IMG/VR virus record: IMGVR_UViG_3300046492_000612
Span: 1-54,733 of that record
Strand: one strand, 5' to 3'
Source of the DNA: a virus
Length of the DNA: 54,733 nucleotides
Shown here: positions 26,298 to 33,705 of the stretch, in pieces
Position numbering within the stretch: the first letter of the stretch is position 1
Layout: each line of letters opens with the position of its first letter
Position numbers and translations under genes: made by a program
The notes under the pieces: generated by a model
The model's input: the letters and a program-made list of their open reading frames with translations, nothing else
Databases searched by the model: none
Told to the model about the DNA's origin: nothing

Positions 26298-26774
26298 TTA
26301 CACTCGCGAGAGATCGGCCCCTATCGCATAAAGCATTGAGAGCCCGATAGTACCAATACCGCTCCTGTTGCCCGCGTCTTCGAAGCTGTTGAGGCTTGCA
26401 TACTTTGTTAGCCCGTCACCTGAGGTGATCTCCCCGTCGTCGTCGATGAGCACGTCCCAAACCGGGGTGTAGGATAGATTCCCGTTGGCCAGCGTTATCG
26501 CTTTCTCGATAACGTACCGGATCTGCACTTTGCCGTTCGCAACTACATTAACGGAAGCAGCACGAGCGGGGCCGTAGGGAGTTTCAAGTGCGGCGCCCAG
26601 TCCTTCAACATCCGGAAAAAAGAGCACACCCCACTCTTCTTTCGCATGACGATTTGCGAATAGGTCGACTAGCCTATCGCGAAGCTCCTCTGCGTACTCA
26701 GCAGCCTTTCTCAAGCTTCGAGTCGACCGCTTAACAGCTTCGATATTGGACTGATCTACTGCCTTGAACACCAT
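26298..26774 (-). CDS. Late protein near terminase, unknown
   Basis: A 158-residue protein starting MVFKAVDQSNIEAVKRSTRSL, with a charged N-terminal helix and a beta-rich C-terminal half (VQIRYVIEKAITLA, YTPVWDVLIDDDGEIT). Not recognised. Start at 26774 is set by GGAGG ten bases upstream. Lower GC than the terminase genes. It could be a cargo gene or a packaging accessory. Confidence 0.55.
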   Translation of the reverse strand: MVFKAVDQSNIEAVKRSTRSLRKAAEYAEELRDRLVDLFANRHAKEEWGVLFFPDVEGLGAALETPYGPARAASVNVVANGKVQIRYVIEKAITLANGNLSYTPVWDVLIDDDGEITSGDGLTKYASLNSFEDAGNRSGIGTIGLSMLYAIGADLSRV

Positions 26775-26845
26775 ACCCACCTCCATTCGATTGAAGCCCG
26801 AGTATGGATCGGGTTCAACTCGCCTTCCAGCGCGAACTGATGCAG

Positions 26846-27052
26846 CTACGCCACCACCTCATACCGAAACTGCATGTCACGCGGCGAAGTCACGAACCGG
26901 CACCGGTGCTCATCGAATGGCTCGGCCGTGCGGATCGGTTGGCGGTACCCAATCACTGACTTTCGGCTGAACCGCTCGCGGTGGACGACGACGCCCTCAC
27001 GCAGGAACTCGACCTCGGCCGAGCCGTGAAGCTTGGAGACGATGATGTTCAT
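26846..27052 (-). CDS. Small late protein, unknown
   Basis: A 68-residue protein (MNIIVSKLHGSAEVEFLREG), beta-rich with many Arg. Not recognised. Six bases after the stop of a 33-residue membrane protein, so probably co-translated with it. Confidence 0.55.
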   Translation of the reverse strand: MNIIVSKLHGSAEVEFLREGVVVHRERFSRKSVIGYRQPIRTAEPFDEHRCRFVTSPRDMQFRYEVVA

Positions 27053-27058
27053 GGCGAA

Positions 27059-27160
27059 TCAGACCAGGGCGTAGATCAGCGCGCCGAGAGCGACTGCTAT
27101 TCCGGCGGCGACGAAGCCCAGGACAGCAACCAGCTTCGATGAATTGGTGTTCGATGCCAT
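27059..27160 (-). CDS. 33-residue single-helix membrane protein
   Basis: A very short gene: MASNTNSSKLVAVLGF, then a hydrophobic stretch of V, A, G, I and L to the end ALIYALV. GAGGA lies seven bases before the ATG. Residues 9-33 form one membrane helix. It follows three other membrane protein genes, so a role in lysis timing or membrane change is possible but unproven. A 36-bp palindromic repeat sits just upstream of its Shine-Dalgarno. Confidence 0.55.
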   Translation of the reverse strand: MASNTNSSKLVAVLGFVAAGIAVALGALIYALV

Positions 27161-27176
27161 GGGAAAATCCTCAGTT

Positions 27177-27212
27177 CGCGCCACGAAATGGCAGGTTCGA
27201 ATTTGTGGCGCG
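27177..27212 (+). repeat. 36-bp palindromic element, copy A (intergenic)
   Basis: Arms CGCGCCAC and GTGGCGCG enclose a partly self-complementary centre. Copy A matches the inverse of copy C at most positions (shared CACGAAATG, AGGTT and TTGTGGCGCG). It lies between two minus-strand small membrane protein genes. Confidence 0.8.
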
Positions 27213-27225
27213 TGACGCACCGGCG

Positions 27226-27477
27226 TTACGGATACCCTTCCAGCGGCTCACGTTGGCCGCCCCACTGCTCCGGGAGGGTGCAACGGGTCACCTTCATTTC
27301 GTAGAGGCGGCTCGGCACCGCGCCGGCGTGCACCAGGTAACCGGGCGCGGCGACGTAGATGCTCTGCAGATCACTGCGGCATTCCCACGTCCGGTAGACG
27401 TAGCCAGTGCCTGTGCAGAAGAAGAACAGGACAATGGCGCCGAAGAGACGGAGCATCAGGTTCTTGGCGATCTTCAT
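27226..27477 (-). CDS. Small membrane protein, unknown
   Basis: An 83-residue protein with a hydrophobic segment at residues 8-27 (MLRLFGAIVLFFFCTGTGYVY) after a positive MKIAK start. It may be a signal anchor or a signal peptide. The C-terminal part has three Cys. It overlaps the upstream membrane gene by ATGA, so it is coupled to the holin-like genes. Not recognised. Confidence 0.6.
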   Translation of the reverse strand: MKIAKNLMLRLFGAIVLFFFCTGTGYVYRTWECRSDLQSIYVAAPGYLVHAGAVPSRLYEMKVTRCTLPEQWGGQREPLEGYP

Positions 27478-27818
27478 TCGGGCGCCCTCCGGTCCTGCTC
27501 CGGCTCGACCCGGCGCTCTTGCCGGCGGCGGTTGCGGCCCACGATCAGAGCACCCATGCGGCGGTAGAAGTAAGCCGCAGTGACGATGGTGAACATCACG
27601 AACATGATGCTCGGGATGCTGTTGTTGATGAGTTTGTGCGGCTCCCAGATCCAGATGATCGCGTAGGCGGCGACGTAGAGGATCGACCCGATCAGGATCT
27701 CGGCGACCTCATGGTCGTCGGCGCGGCGGCGCTCGCCGGGCTTCAGGGCAAACCTGGCTCCGCGCGCCATGACGAACCCGAAGGCGATCAGCGCGGCTAT
27801 CGAGACAATGAGCATCAT
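27474..27818 (-). CDS. Holin-like membrane protein
   Basis: A 114-residue protein with about three hydrophobic segments (residues 2-19, 42-58, 68-86: LIVSIAALIAFGFVM, IGSILYVAAYAIIWIW, IPSIMFVMFTIVTAAYFY) and a very basic tail with RRRQERR. The topology fits a class I holin or an antiholin partner of the upstream gene. It overlaps both neighbours by ATGA. The basic tail is typical of holins. Confidence 0.6.
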   Translation of the reverse strand: MMLIVSIAALIAFGFVMARGARFALKPGERRRADDHEVAEILIGSILYVAAYAIIWIWEPHKLINNSIPSIMFVMFTIVTAAYFYRRMGALIVGRNRRRQERRVEPEQDRRAPE

Positions 27819-28120
27819 GGACTCCCCGGAGGGTTGACGTTGCTCACCCAGGTCTTGACCTTCACTTCAATTAATCCGAGGACCGGGTGTGCGAAGAAAC
27901 CGAGCACTGGGATCAGGCCCGAGCGATAGGCGTAGTCGACGGAGATGAACTCGCCCGCGACCTTGCCGAGGAAAAAGGAGATGACCAGCTTGCCCAGGAA
28001 CAGCTTCCACTCGAAGCGCATGTCGGTCGATGGGGGCCAGAAGTAACTGGCCAGCCCACCGAACATGCCGAGCAATCCGAACTGCGACCAAGTGAGGATC
28101 GATGCGGGGCTGAAATCCAC
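27815..28120 (-). CDS. Putative holin
   Basis: A 101-residue protein with hydrophobic segments around residues 13-28 (FGLLGMFGGLASYFW), 41-55 (LFLGKLVISFFLGKV) and 68-82 (GLIPVLGFFAHPVLG). This resembles LydA/phage holin family proteins found near terminase genes in Pseudomonas phages. It would make the hole that releases the endolysin. First of a four-gene overlapping membrane protein set. Confidence 0.7.
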   Translation of the reverse strand: MDFSPASILTWSQFGLLGMFGGLASYFWPPSTDMRFEWKLFLGKLVISFFLGKVAGEFISVDYAYRSGLIPVLGFFAHPVLGLIEVKVKTWVSNVNPPGSP

Positions 28121-28160
28121 TGCTCAATCCTCGAACGCGCCTCGGGTTTTCGTAGGCAAT

Positions 28161-28182
28161 AAAAAAGGCCGCCTGGGCGACC
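28161..28182 (-). terminator. Terminator upstream of the holin genes
   Basis: On the minus strand GGTCGC, loop CCAG, GCGGCC and six T, then ATTGCC. It lies between the accessory lipoprotein unit and the holin genes, so late transcripts must pass it. Confidence 0.7.
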
Positions 28183-28415
28183 CTCCTGAAATATGCGCGT
28201 GTCTTTCCACGCCTGTCCGCCAAAGGCCTCCCCTGCGCCAACGCCCAATTGCATCGGTCTCGCCTGTTCGGCCTCGCGCAACTCCCCGGATTGCAATGAG
28301 GAGGAATTCGCGGGCTGCCGGTGTTCTTCCCGTATCACGTGACTACCGGCTATTCCGTGTCCAGGCCGCCCCGTAGGGTCCACCCTGGCTGTGGTCTCTG
28401 CACAACGCAAAAACG
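28183..28415. other. Gene-free interval
   Basis: No convincing gene on either strand. Open frames here lack a ribosome binding site and cross the terminator at 28161. It lies between two terminators and may serve as late leader or packaging-site DNA; nothing diagnostic is seen. Confidence 0.5.
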
Positions 28416-28463
28416 AAAAAGCCCCTGCAGCACTCCCAGCTTGGCGCTAGGTGTGGAGGGGCC
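28416..28463 (-). terminator. Terminator after accessory lipoprotein copy 2
   Basis: On the minus strand GCCCCT at the far left pairs with AGGGGC, enclosing a long structured loop, followed by TTTTTCGTTTTT. It lies just downstream of the lipoprotein stop. Confidence 0.75.
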
Positions 28464-28484
28464 GGAAATGTAGATCAGGCTCAC

Positions 28485-28829
28485 TCAGAGGCAGGCATGG
28501 ATATCTTCCTCATGCGAACCGCCTTCCATGAAGTGAAACCAGGACTTTCGATGGTAGTGCTCGATGACGCTCCCGCCACTACTGTCTTTGATCACCAAGA
28601 GATCGTCAGCCTGGTAGCTATCGCCAAGCGCTAGGCTATAACCGCCCTGAATCTTGTTCACAGAGGACTTGGTGCGATAAATCTGCCATTTGGGCAGTAT
28701 GCACACCAGAAATTGAGATGCCGTCTTACTGCTGGTGAAGGTACTTTCTGGCGCCTCAGTGCCGATCGGCTTTGAGGTGGAGCAGCCCACCAGCAGTGCA
28801 AGAACAGACACGACTACCAAATTACGCAT
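28485..28829 (-). CDS. Accessory lipoprotein, copy 2
   Basis: A 114-residue predicted lipoprotein, MRNLVVVSVLALLVGC with Cys16 in the lipobox. It is a paralogue of 9399-9743: same length, same lipobox position, matching FLVCILPKW, GGYSLAL, DDLLVI and final ACL. GGAGG precedes the ATG, and the 5' leaders of the two genes also match (TACAGT, then GGAGGGATTCA before the ATG). A promoter and terminator of its own make it a self-contained unit that could be expressed in lysogens. Confidence 0.8.
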   Translation of the reverse strand: MRNLVVVSVLALLVGCSTSKPIGTEAPESTFTSSKTASQFLVCILPKWQIYRTKSSVNKIQGGYSLALGDSYQADDLLVIKDSSGGSVIEHYHRKSWFHFMEGGSHEEDIHACL

Positions 28830-28854
28830 GTGAATCCCTCCATTGGATAGATTC

Positions 28855-28882
28855 ACTGTAGACCAGGATGTCCGAGTGCCAA
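28855..28882 (-). promoter_or_regulatory. Promoter candidate for lipoprotein copy 2
   Basis: TTGGCA, 16 bases, TACAGT on the minus strand, about 30 bases before the ATG. The TACAGT and the following leader are conserved upstream of lipoprotein copy 1. Confidence 0.5.
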
Positions 28883-28943
28883 ATTTCAGCACGCCAGATG
28901 CATAAAGCCCCGCACGATGGCGAGGCTTGCGAATCATTAAGCG

Positions 28944-29243
28944 TTAGCGTGGCGGAAGCGGCCCAAAGGATTTGGTGATCATTTCGCCTAATTCGGCGCA
29001 AGTAGGCATTTTAGGATTTTGACTTGGCTGTGTATCCGCAGAGCCTGTTGGTGGATTTTGGCGAATCACAGTCGCAACGTTTTCTGCGGCACTCTTGTCC
29101 GACAAGACCTTGTAGGTGGCATAGCCAGCGATCAGTACAGCTCCGGCGCCTACAACCTTCTCGACGGTGTCGTTATCAATCTTCAGGGGTCCGATCTCGA
29201 TCAATCCCTTTGCAACACTTCCAATACTGTCCCAAAAGCTCAT
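28944..29243 (-). CDS. Small membrane-associated protein, unknown
   Basis: A 99-residue protein starting MSFWDSIGSVAKGLIEIGPL, with a hydrophobic stretch at about residues 33-47 (VVGAGAVLIAGYATYKVL) and a proline-rich, polar C-terminal part. Not recognised. The ATG at 29243 has GAGG eight bases upstream; GTG at 29252 would be an alternative. It is the first gene after the candidate late promoter. Confidence 0.6.
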   Translation of the reverse strand: MSFWDSIGSVAKGLIEIGPLKIDNDTVEKVVGAGAVLIAGYATYKVLSDKSAAENVATVIRQNPPTGSADTQPSQNPKMPTCAELGEMITKSFGPLPPR

Positions 29244-29324
29244 ACCGGCCACCTCGGATAGTTGAATACAGAGGTGTCATCGGCCGAGAATGGAAAACCT
29301 TGAGTCCGTAAGACAGCCGCCCAC

Positions 29325-29350
29325 AAAAAAGCCCGACGCAGTGGCCGGGC
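29325..29350 (-). terminator. Terminator just after the candidate late promoter
   Basis: On the minus strand GCCCG, a 10-base loop, CGGGC and six T. It lies about 40 bases after the predicted transcription start, in the same relation as lambda tR' to PR'. Confidence 0.75.
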
Positions 29351-29394
29351 TCTTCGGAGCAAGTTGCCGTAGGCAAAATACTCAATGTGGCGAA

Positions 29395-29423
29395 ATGATG
29401 CCGTCAGCCGTGCGGGAAGTCAA
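29395..29423 (-). promoter_or_regulatory. Late promoter candidate
   Basis: TTGACT, 17 bases, CATCAT on the minus strand. It lies right after the gene in the Q position (29467) and is followed by a strong terminator. This is the layout of a Q-controlled late promoter. Confidence 0.5.
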
Positions 29424-29466
29424 TAGCTAAAAATCTACCCGAACACAGACGGACTCAACAGGACAT

Positions 29467-30069
29467 TCAGGCCGCCTCTTTCATCTGATATAGCACTGCT
29501 GCCACCGGGCTCAACGCCAGCCGGTCGAGGTCTTCGCAGCAATCGAAAGCGCGCGCAATGAAGGGTTCCCAGTCGCGGGCCCAGCCGCACGATTCCAGCC
29601 TGCACCCGAACTCGGCCCACAACCAGCTCCGGAACTTCTCAGCATTGGCAAGCGGGTCTTCGTTGGCCGACTGGCCGCCCTGGTGCATGTAGCGGTACCG
29701 GCGCATTACCCCCTTCACCACGTAATCAAGCTTCTCGCGCTTGCCGGCGGTCATGCGAGGAGATTTCGAAACCACGATGCCGAACACCACCTCCTCCGCC
29801 GCCTCTCGGATATCGTCGGCGTGGCGCTTGTCCGGCTGAGGCGCGTACATGAAGTCGCCGAACACACGCACCTGCGGGTGAAGCTTGGCGATTGCCGACT
29901 GAACCCAGCCTGCCAGCGCGCCGTGCACTGCGACGTTCGCGGTAACGCCCTTATCAGTGGTCTGCACCGCGGTACCAAGCAGGCACTGCTGCTCCAGGCC
30001 GGAGAGGCCGCCGCGCGTCTCGGTATAGGTGCAGTCGTGCCAGGCCAAACGTGCTGAGTTGATCTTCAT
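29467..30069 (-). CDS. Protein in the late antiterminator (Q) position, not recognised
   Basis: A 200-residue protein starting MKINSARLAWHDCTYTETRGGLSGLEQQC, with a basic stretch (SKSPRMTAGKREKLDYVVKGVMRRYRYMHQGG, about residues 100-131) that could bind nucleic acid, and FRSWLWAEFGCRLESCGWARDWEPFI. I do not recognise the family. Last gene of the early right operon, just after NinG, with a promoter and terminator downstream, so a Q-like role is suggested by context alone. Confidence 0.6.
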   Translation of the reverse strand: MKINSARLAWHDCTYTETRGGLSGLEQQCLLGTAVQTTDKGVTANVAVHGALAGWVQSAIAKLHPQVRVFGDFMYAPQPDKRHADDIREAAEEVVFGIVVSKSPRMTAGKREKLDYVVKGVMRRYRYMHQGGQSANEDPLANAEKFRSWLWAEFGCRLESCGWARDWEPFIARAFDCCEDLDRLALSPVAAVLYQMKEAA

Positions 30070-30659
30070 GCCGCTTCCCCTTGTAGTGCTCTGGTCTTCG
30101 CCCGATAGGCCGCCGTGATGGCCTTCAGGTCTGCAATGGTGTACTTGCGAACGGATTGGTCAGCCTCCAGCGATTCCACCTCGGCCAGGCCGATGCGCGC
30201 GATCAGGCCGACCCGATAGTCCACCGCGTTGCCCGACAGGAACCGGTTGTCCTGCTTCGATTGGGCGTGACAGTTGCGCTCGTCGAACCTAAGGTGCGGC
30301 GCGGCGCCGACGCTGCGGTAGTGGCCGGCGTCCACCGCGTTGCCGGACCAGTCCAATGGCTTGCCGCTGGAGATGCACGCGTGGCCGGCAAGCTGGTCGC
30401 GGGCCCGTATGTACTCGTTGAAGGCGCGCTGGGCGTCCTTCATATGCTCGCCCTTGGACTTGAGCTTCTCCTTGCGGACCTTGATCTCGCGGCGCTCTAT
30501 CGTGGACAGCGACTTGCGCGCCGTCTCGCGGTTCACCGGCGCCGTCGCCAGCGCGCAGGCCGGGCTGCATACGGCCTGGCCCAGGCGCTGGGGGATGAAC
30601 TTGGTGGCGCAGGCGGCGTTACGGCACTTTTTCGGGCGCGGCTGTTTGGCAGTTAGCAT
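30066..30659 (-). CDS. ninG: NinG recombination protein
   Basis: A 197-residue protein with N-terminal zinc-binding cysteines (KKCRNAACATKF, AVCSPACAL), a basic helical middle and the NinG signature: RARDQLAGHACISSGKP, DAGHYRSVGAAPHLRFDERNCHAQ. Lambda NinG (Rap) is a Holliday junction endonuclease. It overlaps the Q-position gene by ATGA. Confidence 0.95.
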   Translation of the reverse strand: MLTAKQPRPKKCRNAACATKFIPQRLGQAVCSPACALATAPVNRETARKSLSTIERREIKVRKEKLKSKGEHMKDAQRAFNEYIRARDQLAGHACISSGKPLDWSGNAVDAGHYRSVGAAPHLRFDERNCHAQSKQDNRFLSGNAVDYRVGLIARIGLAEVESLEADQSVRKYTIADLKAITAAYRAKTRALQGEAA

Positions 30660-30973
30660 GTCTCTGCCTCCTTGGCCTTCTGCTGCTCAGGGGCGAAGTC
30701 ACCGCGCAGGGGCATCAAATGGCGCTCCTCAACCAGCGCAACACCGCCAAGATCGACCCAACCCCCACTGCTCAGGCTTGCAGACAGCTCGTTCCCCTCT
30801 ACCAGCCAGCACTCGGGGCCTTTGTTTTTCAAATGCCGACCATCTGGCAGGTTGAAGCCAGCTTCAGTTGCAAGCTTGATCGTGAGGCTCACGGCCTTGC
30901 CAATGTTGGGAGAGGTCCCTCTGTTTGAGCAGACGATGATCGCAAGGTCCCCCGCTGTGAATTGATGCCCCAT
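30653..30973 (-). CDS. Early protein between NinB and NinG, unknown
   Basis: A 106-residue protein starting MGHQFTAGDLAIIVCSN, with ECWLVEGNELSASLSSGGWVDLGGVALVEERHLMPLRGD. Proteins of this pattern are common in Pseudomonas and enteric prophage nin regions, but the role is not known. The ATG shares a base with the NinB stop (TGATG), and the stop overlaps NinG by 7 bases. Confidence 0.75.
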   Translation of the reverse strand: MGHQFTAGDLAIIVCSNRGTSPNIGKAVSLTIKLATEAGFNLPDGRHLKNKGPECWLVEGNELSASLSSGGWVDLGGVALVEERHLMPLRGDFAPEQQKAKEAETC

Positions 30974-31389
30974 CAGTACCGCCCTCCCCAATGATCCTTG
31001 GCCGTCCAGCGCACCTGGTGCTCGCCACCGAAGCATTCGATCCAGTCCAGCAGCTCGGCGCACTGCTTCACGGTGAGCTTGCTGGTGCGCTCGTAGACGA
31101 CGTCGAAGCCGTGCCCGTCGAGCGCCGGTATCATCTGCGGCCGTTCGCCGGCCTCGCGCAGCCAGGCAGCCGTCAGCAGGCGCTTCCAGATCAGCACGTC
31201 CCACTTCTTGCCGGCGTGCTCCACCTGGCTGGCGATATCGGTCAGCCGGGCGTGAAGCAGCTTGTTCTGCTCGCCGCTGCGGTCCAGGTCCTTGATGACG
31301 ATCTTCTTGGGCTTGGTGAAGTCGGTGCCGTGGATGATGCCCAGCAGGCGGCTGGTGTCCTGGGCGTTGCGCATGATGAACTCGGTCAT
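30973..31389 (-). CDS. ninB: NinB recombination protein
   Basis: A 138-residue protein of the NinB family (FIMRNAQDTSRLLGII, SGEQNKLLHARLTDIASQV, WKRLLTAAWLREAGE, KLTVKQCAELLDWIECFG). Lambda NinB (Orf) is a single-strand DNA-binding recombination mediator working with SSB. ATGA overlap with the upstream gene. MRNAQD (31374) is a possible later start. Confidence 0.93.
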   Translation of the reverse strand: MTEFIMRNAQDTSRLLGIIHGTDFTKPKKIVIKDLDRSGEQNKLLHARLTDIASQVEHAGKKWDVLIWKRLLTAAWLREAGERPQMIPALDGHGFDVVYERTSKLTVKQCAELLDWIECFGGEHQVRWTAKDHWGGRY

Positions 31390-31811
31390 AGCAGACCTCC
31401 GAAGTCTTCCAGCAGGCCCCGCTTGTCCTCAGCCAACTTGGCGCGCTCTTTGCGCAGCGCCTCGACCTCGGCCTTGAGCTGGTCGCGCTCATCCTTTGCC
31501 TGATCGCGCTGCATGCGATAGTTGCGCTTGCTGCGGAACAGTTCGTCGTAAGCGGCCTGAATTCGGTCTATCTCGGCCAGGTCTTCGTCAACGCCTGCAC
31601 GCAACCTCTGGCTCTGACTGGTCACGCGCTCAATCTCCGCGATCAGCGCCAGCACGGCGGCAGGGTTGGCAGCGCCCGTGAACGCGGCCACCGCATTGAT
31701 CTCGGACTGGTTGGGCCCGCGCTCGCCGCTGATCGTCATCTCAATGGCAACATCGCCTAAAACTGCGTTTGCAGCCTCGGCCAGGCGCTTCAATTCCTGA
31801 TAGTCAGCCAT
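31386..31811 (-). CDS. Ead/Ea22-like protein
   Basis: A 141-residue protein: YQELKRLAEAANAV, FTGAANPAAVLALIAEIERV, then a long coiled coil (DQAKDERDQLKAEVEALRKE). The first part is the Ead/Ea22 pattern of phage accessory proteins with unknown roles. The start MADYQEL at 31811 overlaps the upstream gene by 8 bases. Confidence 0.75.
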   Translation of the reverse strand: MADYQELKRLAEAANAVLGDVAIEMTISGERGPNQSEINAVAAFTGAANPAAVLALIAEIERVTSQSQRLRAGVDEDLAEIDRIQAAYDELFRSKRNYRMQRDQAKDERDQLKAEVEALRKERAKLAEDKRGLLEDFGGLL

Positions 31812-32031
31812 GGAAAGTGTCCTCGTGCTCAAAGTCGGCAAGGTGGGCGATGAACTCTTCTTGTTCCTGGGCTTGCTTTTTCAGCAGCGCCTCACAGGAC
31901 GCCTCCCAGGCCGCGAACAGATTCCCCGTGGCCGTGCTCAGGTAAACCCCGCTGTCACTGGTTTCCAGGTACAGGGAGTGGCCGAAGTGTTGTTGGTACC
32001 AGGATTCGAATTGGGTTCGGGAAGTGGTCAT
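31804..32031 (-). CDS. Small early protein, unknown
   Basis: A 75-residue protein (FESWYQQHFGHSLYLETSDSG, LFAAWEASCEALL). The F..W......G...L.......Y....T...F.AW..A pattern is common in small phage early proteins of unknown function. It overlaps its neighbours by 4 and 8 bases. Confidence 0.7.
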   Translation of the reverse strand: MTTSRTQFESWYQQHFGHSLYLETSDSGVYLSTATGNLFAAWEASCEALLKKQAQEQEEFIAHLADFEHEDTFHG

Positions 32032-32801
32032 GGCTGGATCTCCCCTTGCGATTGCTGGATCAGCAGAGCCCGGCGCGCGGCCAGGTCGTTGGCGGCGGCG
32101 ATCTTCAGATGAAGCTTTTCTTCGGCGCTGGCGGAGCGCATGGCGAGCATGCTGTCCTTCACGGCCTTGAGCTTCTCGCGCAGCTTCGCGTTTGGACGAG
32201 CCACGGTGCCCGTCAGCAGGCCGGAGATAGCGCGGCCATCCTCAGTGATCGGTTCATGGCTCAAATCGGCCAGCAGCAGCGATGCGCGTTCCTGCGGGAT
32301 GCGCTGGAGCTGCACGGCGGCGGTGACGGCGGCGATTCGACGTGCTGGGTCGAAACCCATGGACAGATTCCACTTCACCGGCGTTGCCGCGGCGCGGGCG
32401 TCATACACGAAGCGGTCGTAGGCGCTGATGAACGCCATGCGGGCGCCGATCTTGTCGCCAGCCTCCAGCACCGGGCGAGCGGCGTTCAGGGCCAGCTGAA
32501 TTTCGTCGGTCATCACCACGGTGTTGAACTCGTCGCTCGATGCCAGGGCGATGGCCCATGCCTCGTCGCGGCCCGGGCGGCCATCTTCGGCCTGGATGCG
32601 CTGGAGCACGGCAGCCAGGGTCAGCTTGCCGGTAAGCTCCCGGCGGCAGGCCTGCAGCGCGGTACGGATGTCCTGCGTCGAGAACTCAGCCAGGTCGCCG
32701 GCCATCAGCTCAGCAGCCGTGGCACTGATGGTCTGGCCCAGGGTTTCGGCGGTTGCGCAGATGGCGCCGGCCAGTTGTGCCACTTCTTCAGAGGAAAGCA
32801 T
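32028..32801 (-). CDS. Early protein beside the replisome organizer, unknown
   Basis: A 257-residue protein, helical, with LMAGDLAEFSTQDIRTALQACRRELTGKLTLAAVLQRI followed by GRPGRDEAWAIAL at residues about 32-85. This segment occurs in several phage and host proteins linked to replication regions, but I cannot name a biochemical role. It overlaps the upstream replication gene by 14 bases, so it may be a partner, for example a helicase loader substitute (inference). Confidence 0.65.
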   Translation of the reverse strand: MLSSEEVAQLAGAICATAETLGQTISATAAELMAGDLAEFSTQDIRTALQACRRELTGKLTLAAVLQRIQAEDGRPGRDEAWAIALASSDEFNTVVMTDEIQLALNAARPVLEAGDKIGARMAFISAYDRFVYDARAAATPVKWNLSMGFDPARRIAAVTAAVQLQRIPQERASLLLADLSHEPITEDGRAISGLLTGTVARPNAKLREKLKAVKDSMLAMRSASAEEKLHLKIAAANDLAARRALLIQQSQGEIQP

Positions 32802-33705
32802 TGCGCGGCCCTCCCTCGCGGATGTTCTGAGCAGCCTGCTTGGCGGCGTTGATGTTCGCCTGGGTGTTCTCCATCTGGCGGGCGGTCACGGCATTGACCT
32901 GGCGGCCGGTGAGCCACTGGGTGCGGATGCCCTCGGCGCGCGCCACCAGCAGGCCCAGTTCGTGCGAGGCGCGGATAAAGAACGAGTCGTTCACCGTGAC
33001 GTAGAACATGGCGACCTGCGGGGCCTCTTCAGCCCCGAGGCGTTGAACAAGCTGGGCGATCTGCGCGTTCACCTTCGCGTTGCGCACTGGCTCGACGCCG
33101 TAGCGCTCCAGATAGGCGATGGTGTACGCGTCCCAGGTGTTGGTGTTGGCGATCTGCGCCTCGGTCTTCTGCCGTGTCGCCCTGGGCTTCAGCACCTTCA
33201 CGTTCGACGCCGCCGGAGCGCCAGCGACTGGCAAGAGATTTTGATCTTCGATCGGAGAAGCGGGAATCAGAGAATCAGAAGAGAGGGAATCAAGAGAGAG
33301 GGAATCAGCCGGGAAAGAACCATGCGAGTCTGGTGCTTGCATGGTGCTTTCCTCATACCAGTCCGGTGCTGGCTCGAAAACCTCAGCAGGAATGGTGCTT
33401 TGAGCCTCTTTCACATGGGGGTTCTGGTGCTTGGCCCAGCTCACGATCTGGATAGCCCGGCAGCCATTGGCGACGTAGCGCCGAATGAACCCGTAGGACT
33501 GCAGGCCGTTGAGCATGAATTCGATGTCGACGTTGTCGGCGGGGAACAGCGCCATTTTCAGGCGGCGCGGGCGATCTTCCAGGCGCCCTTCCCGGTCGGC
33601 CTCGGTCCACATGCCGATAAACAGCAGGCGGGTGGCGAAGTCCAGTTCGGCCAGGTGTTCGTTCGAGAAGAACCCCGGCTTGATGTTGCGGGATCTGGCC
33701 ATCAT
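32788..33705 (-). CDS. Phage replisome organizer-like protein
   Basis: A 305-residue protein. The N-terminus, MARSRNIKPGFFSNEHLAEL then ARLLFIGMWTEADREGRLEDRPRRLKM, is the start of phage replication initiators with a winged helix domain. A Ser/Asp-rich linker (residues about 125-150) leads to a C-terminal helical domain. It probably binds the phage origin. AAGGA precedes two tandem ATGs (33705, 33702). Confidence 0.85.
   Translation of the reverse strand: MMARSRNIKPGFFSNEHLAELDFATRLLFIGMWTEADREGRLEDRPRRLKMALFPADNVDIEFMLNGLQSYGFIRRYVANGCRAIQIVSWAKHQNPHVKEAQSTIPAEVFEPAPDWYEESTMQAPDSHGSFPADSLSLDSLSSDSLIPASPIEDQNLLPVAGAPAASNVKVLKPRATRQKTEAQIANTNTWDAYTIAYLERYGVEPVRNAKVNAQIAQLVQRLGAEEAPQVAMFYVTVNDSFFIRASHELGLLVARAEGIRTQWLTGRQVNAVTARQMENTQANINAAKQAAQNIREGGPRNAFL

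Noticed and set aside
27913-28410. 165-codon minus-strand frame across the gene-free interval
   Set aside because: It runs through a strong terminator and then out of frame through the holin gene; no Shine-Dalgarno and no plausible protein pattern.
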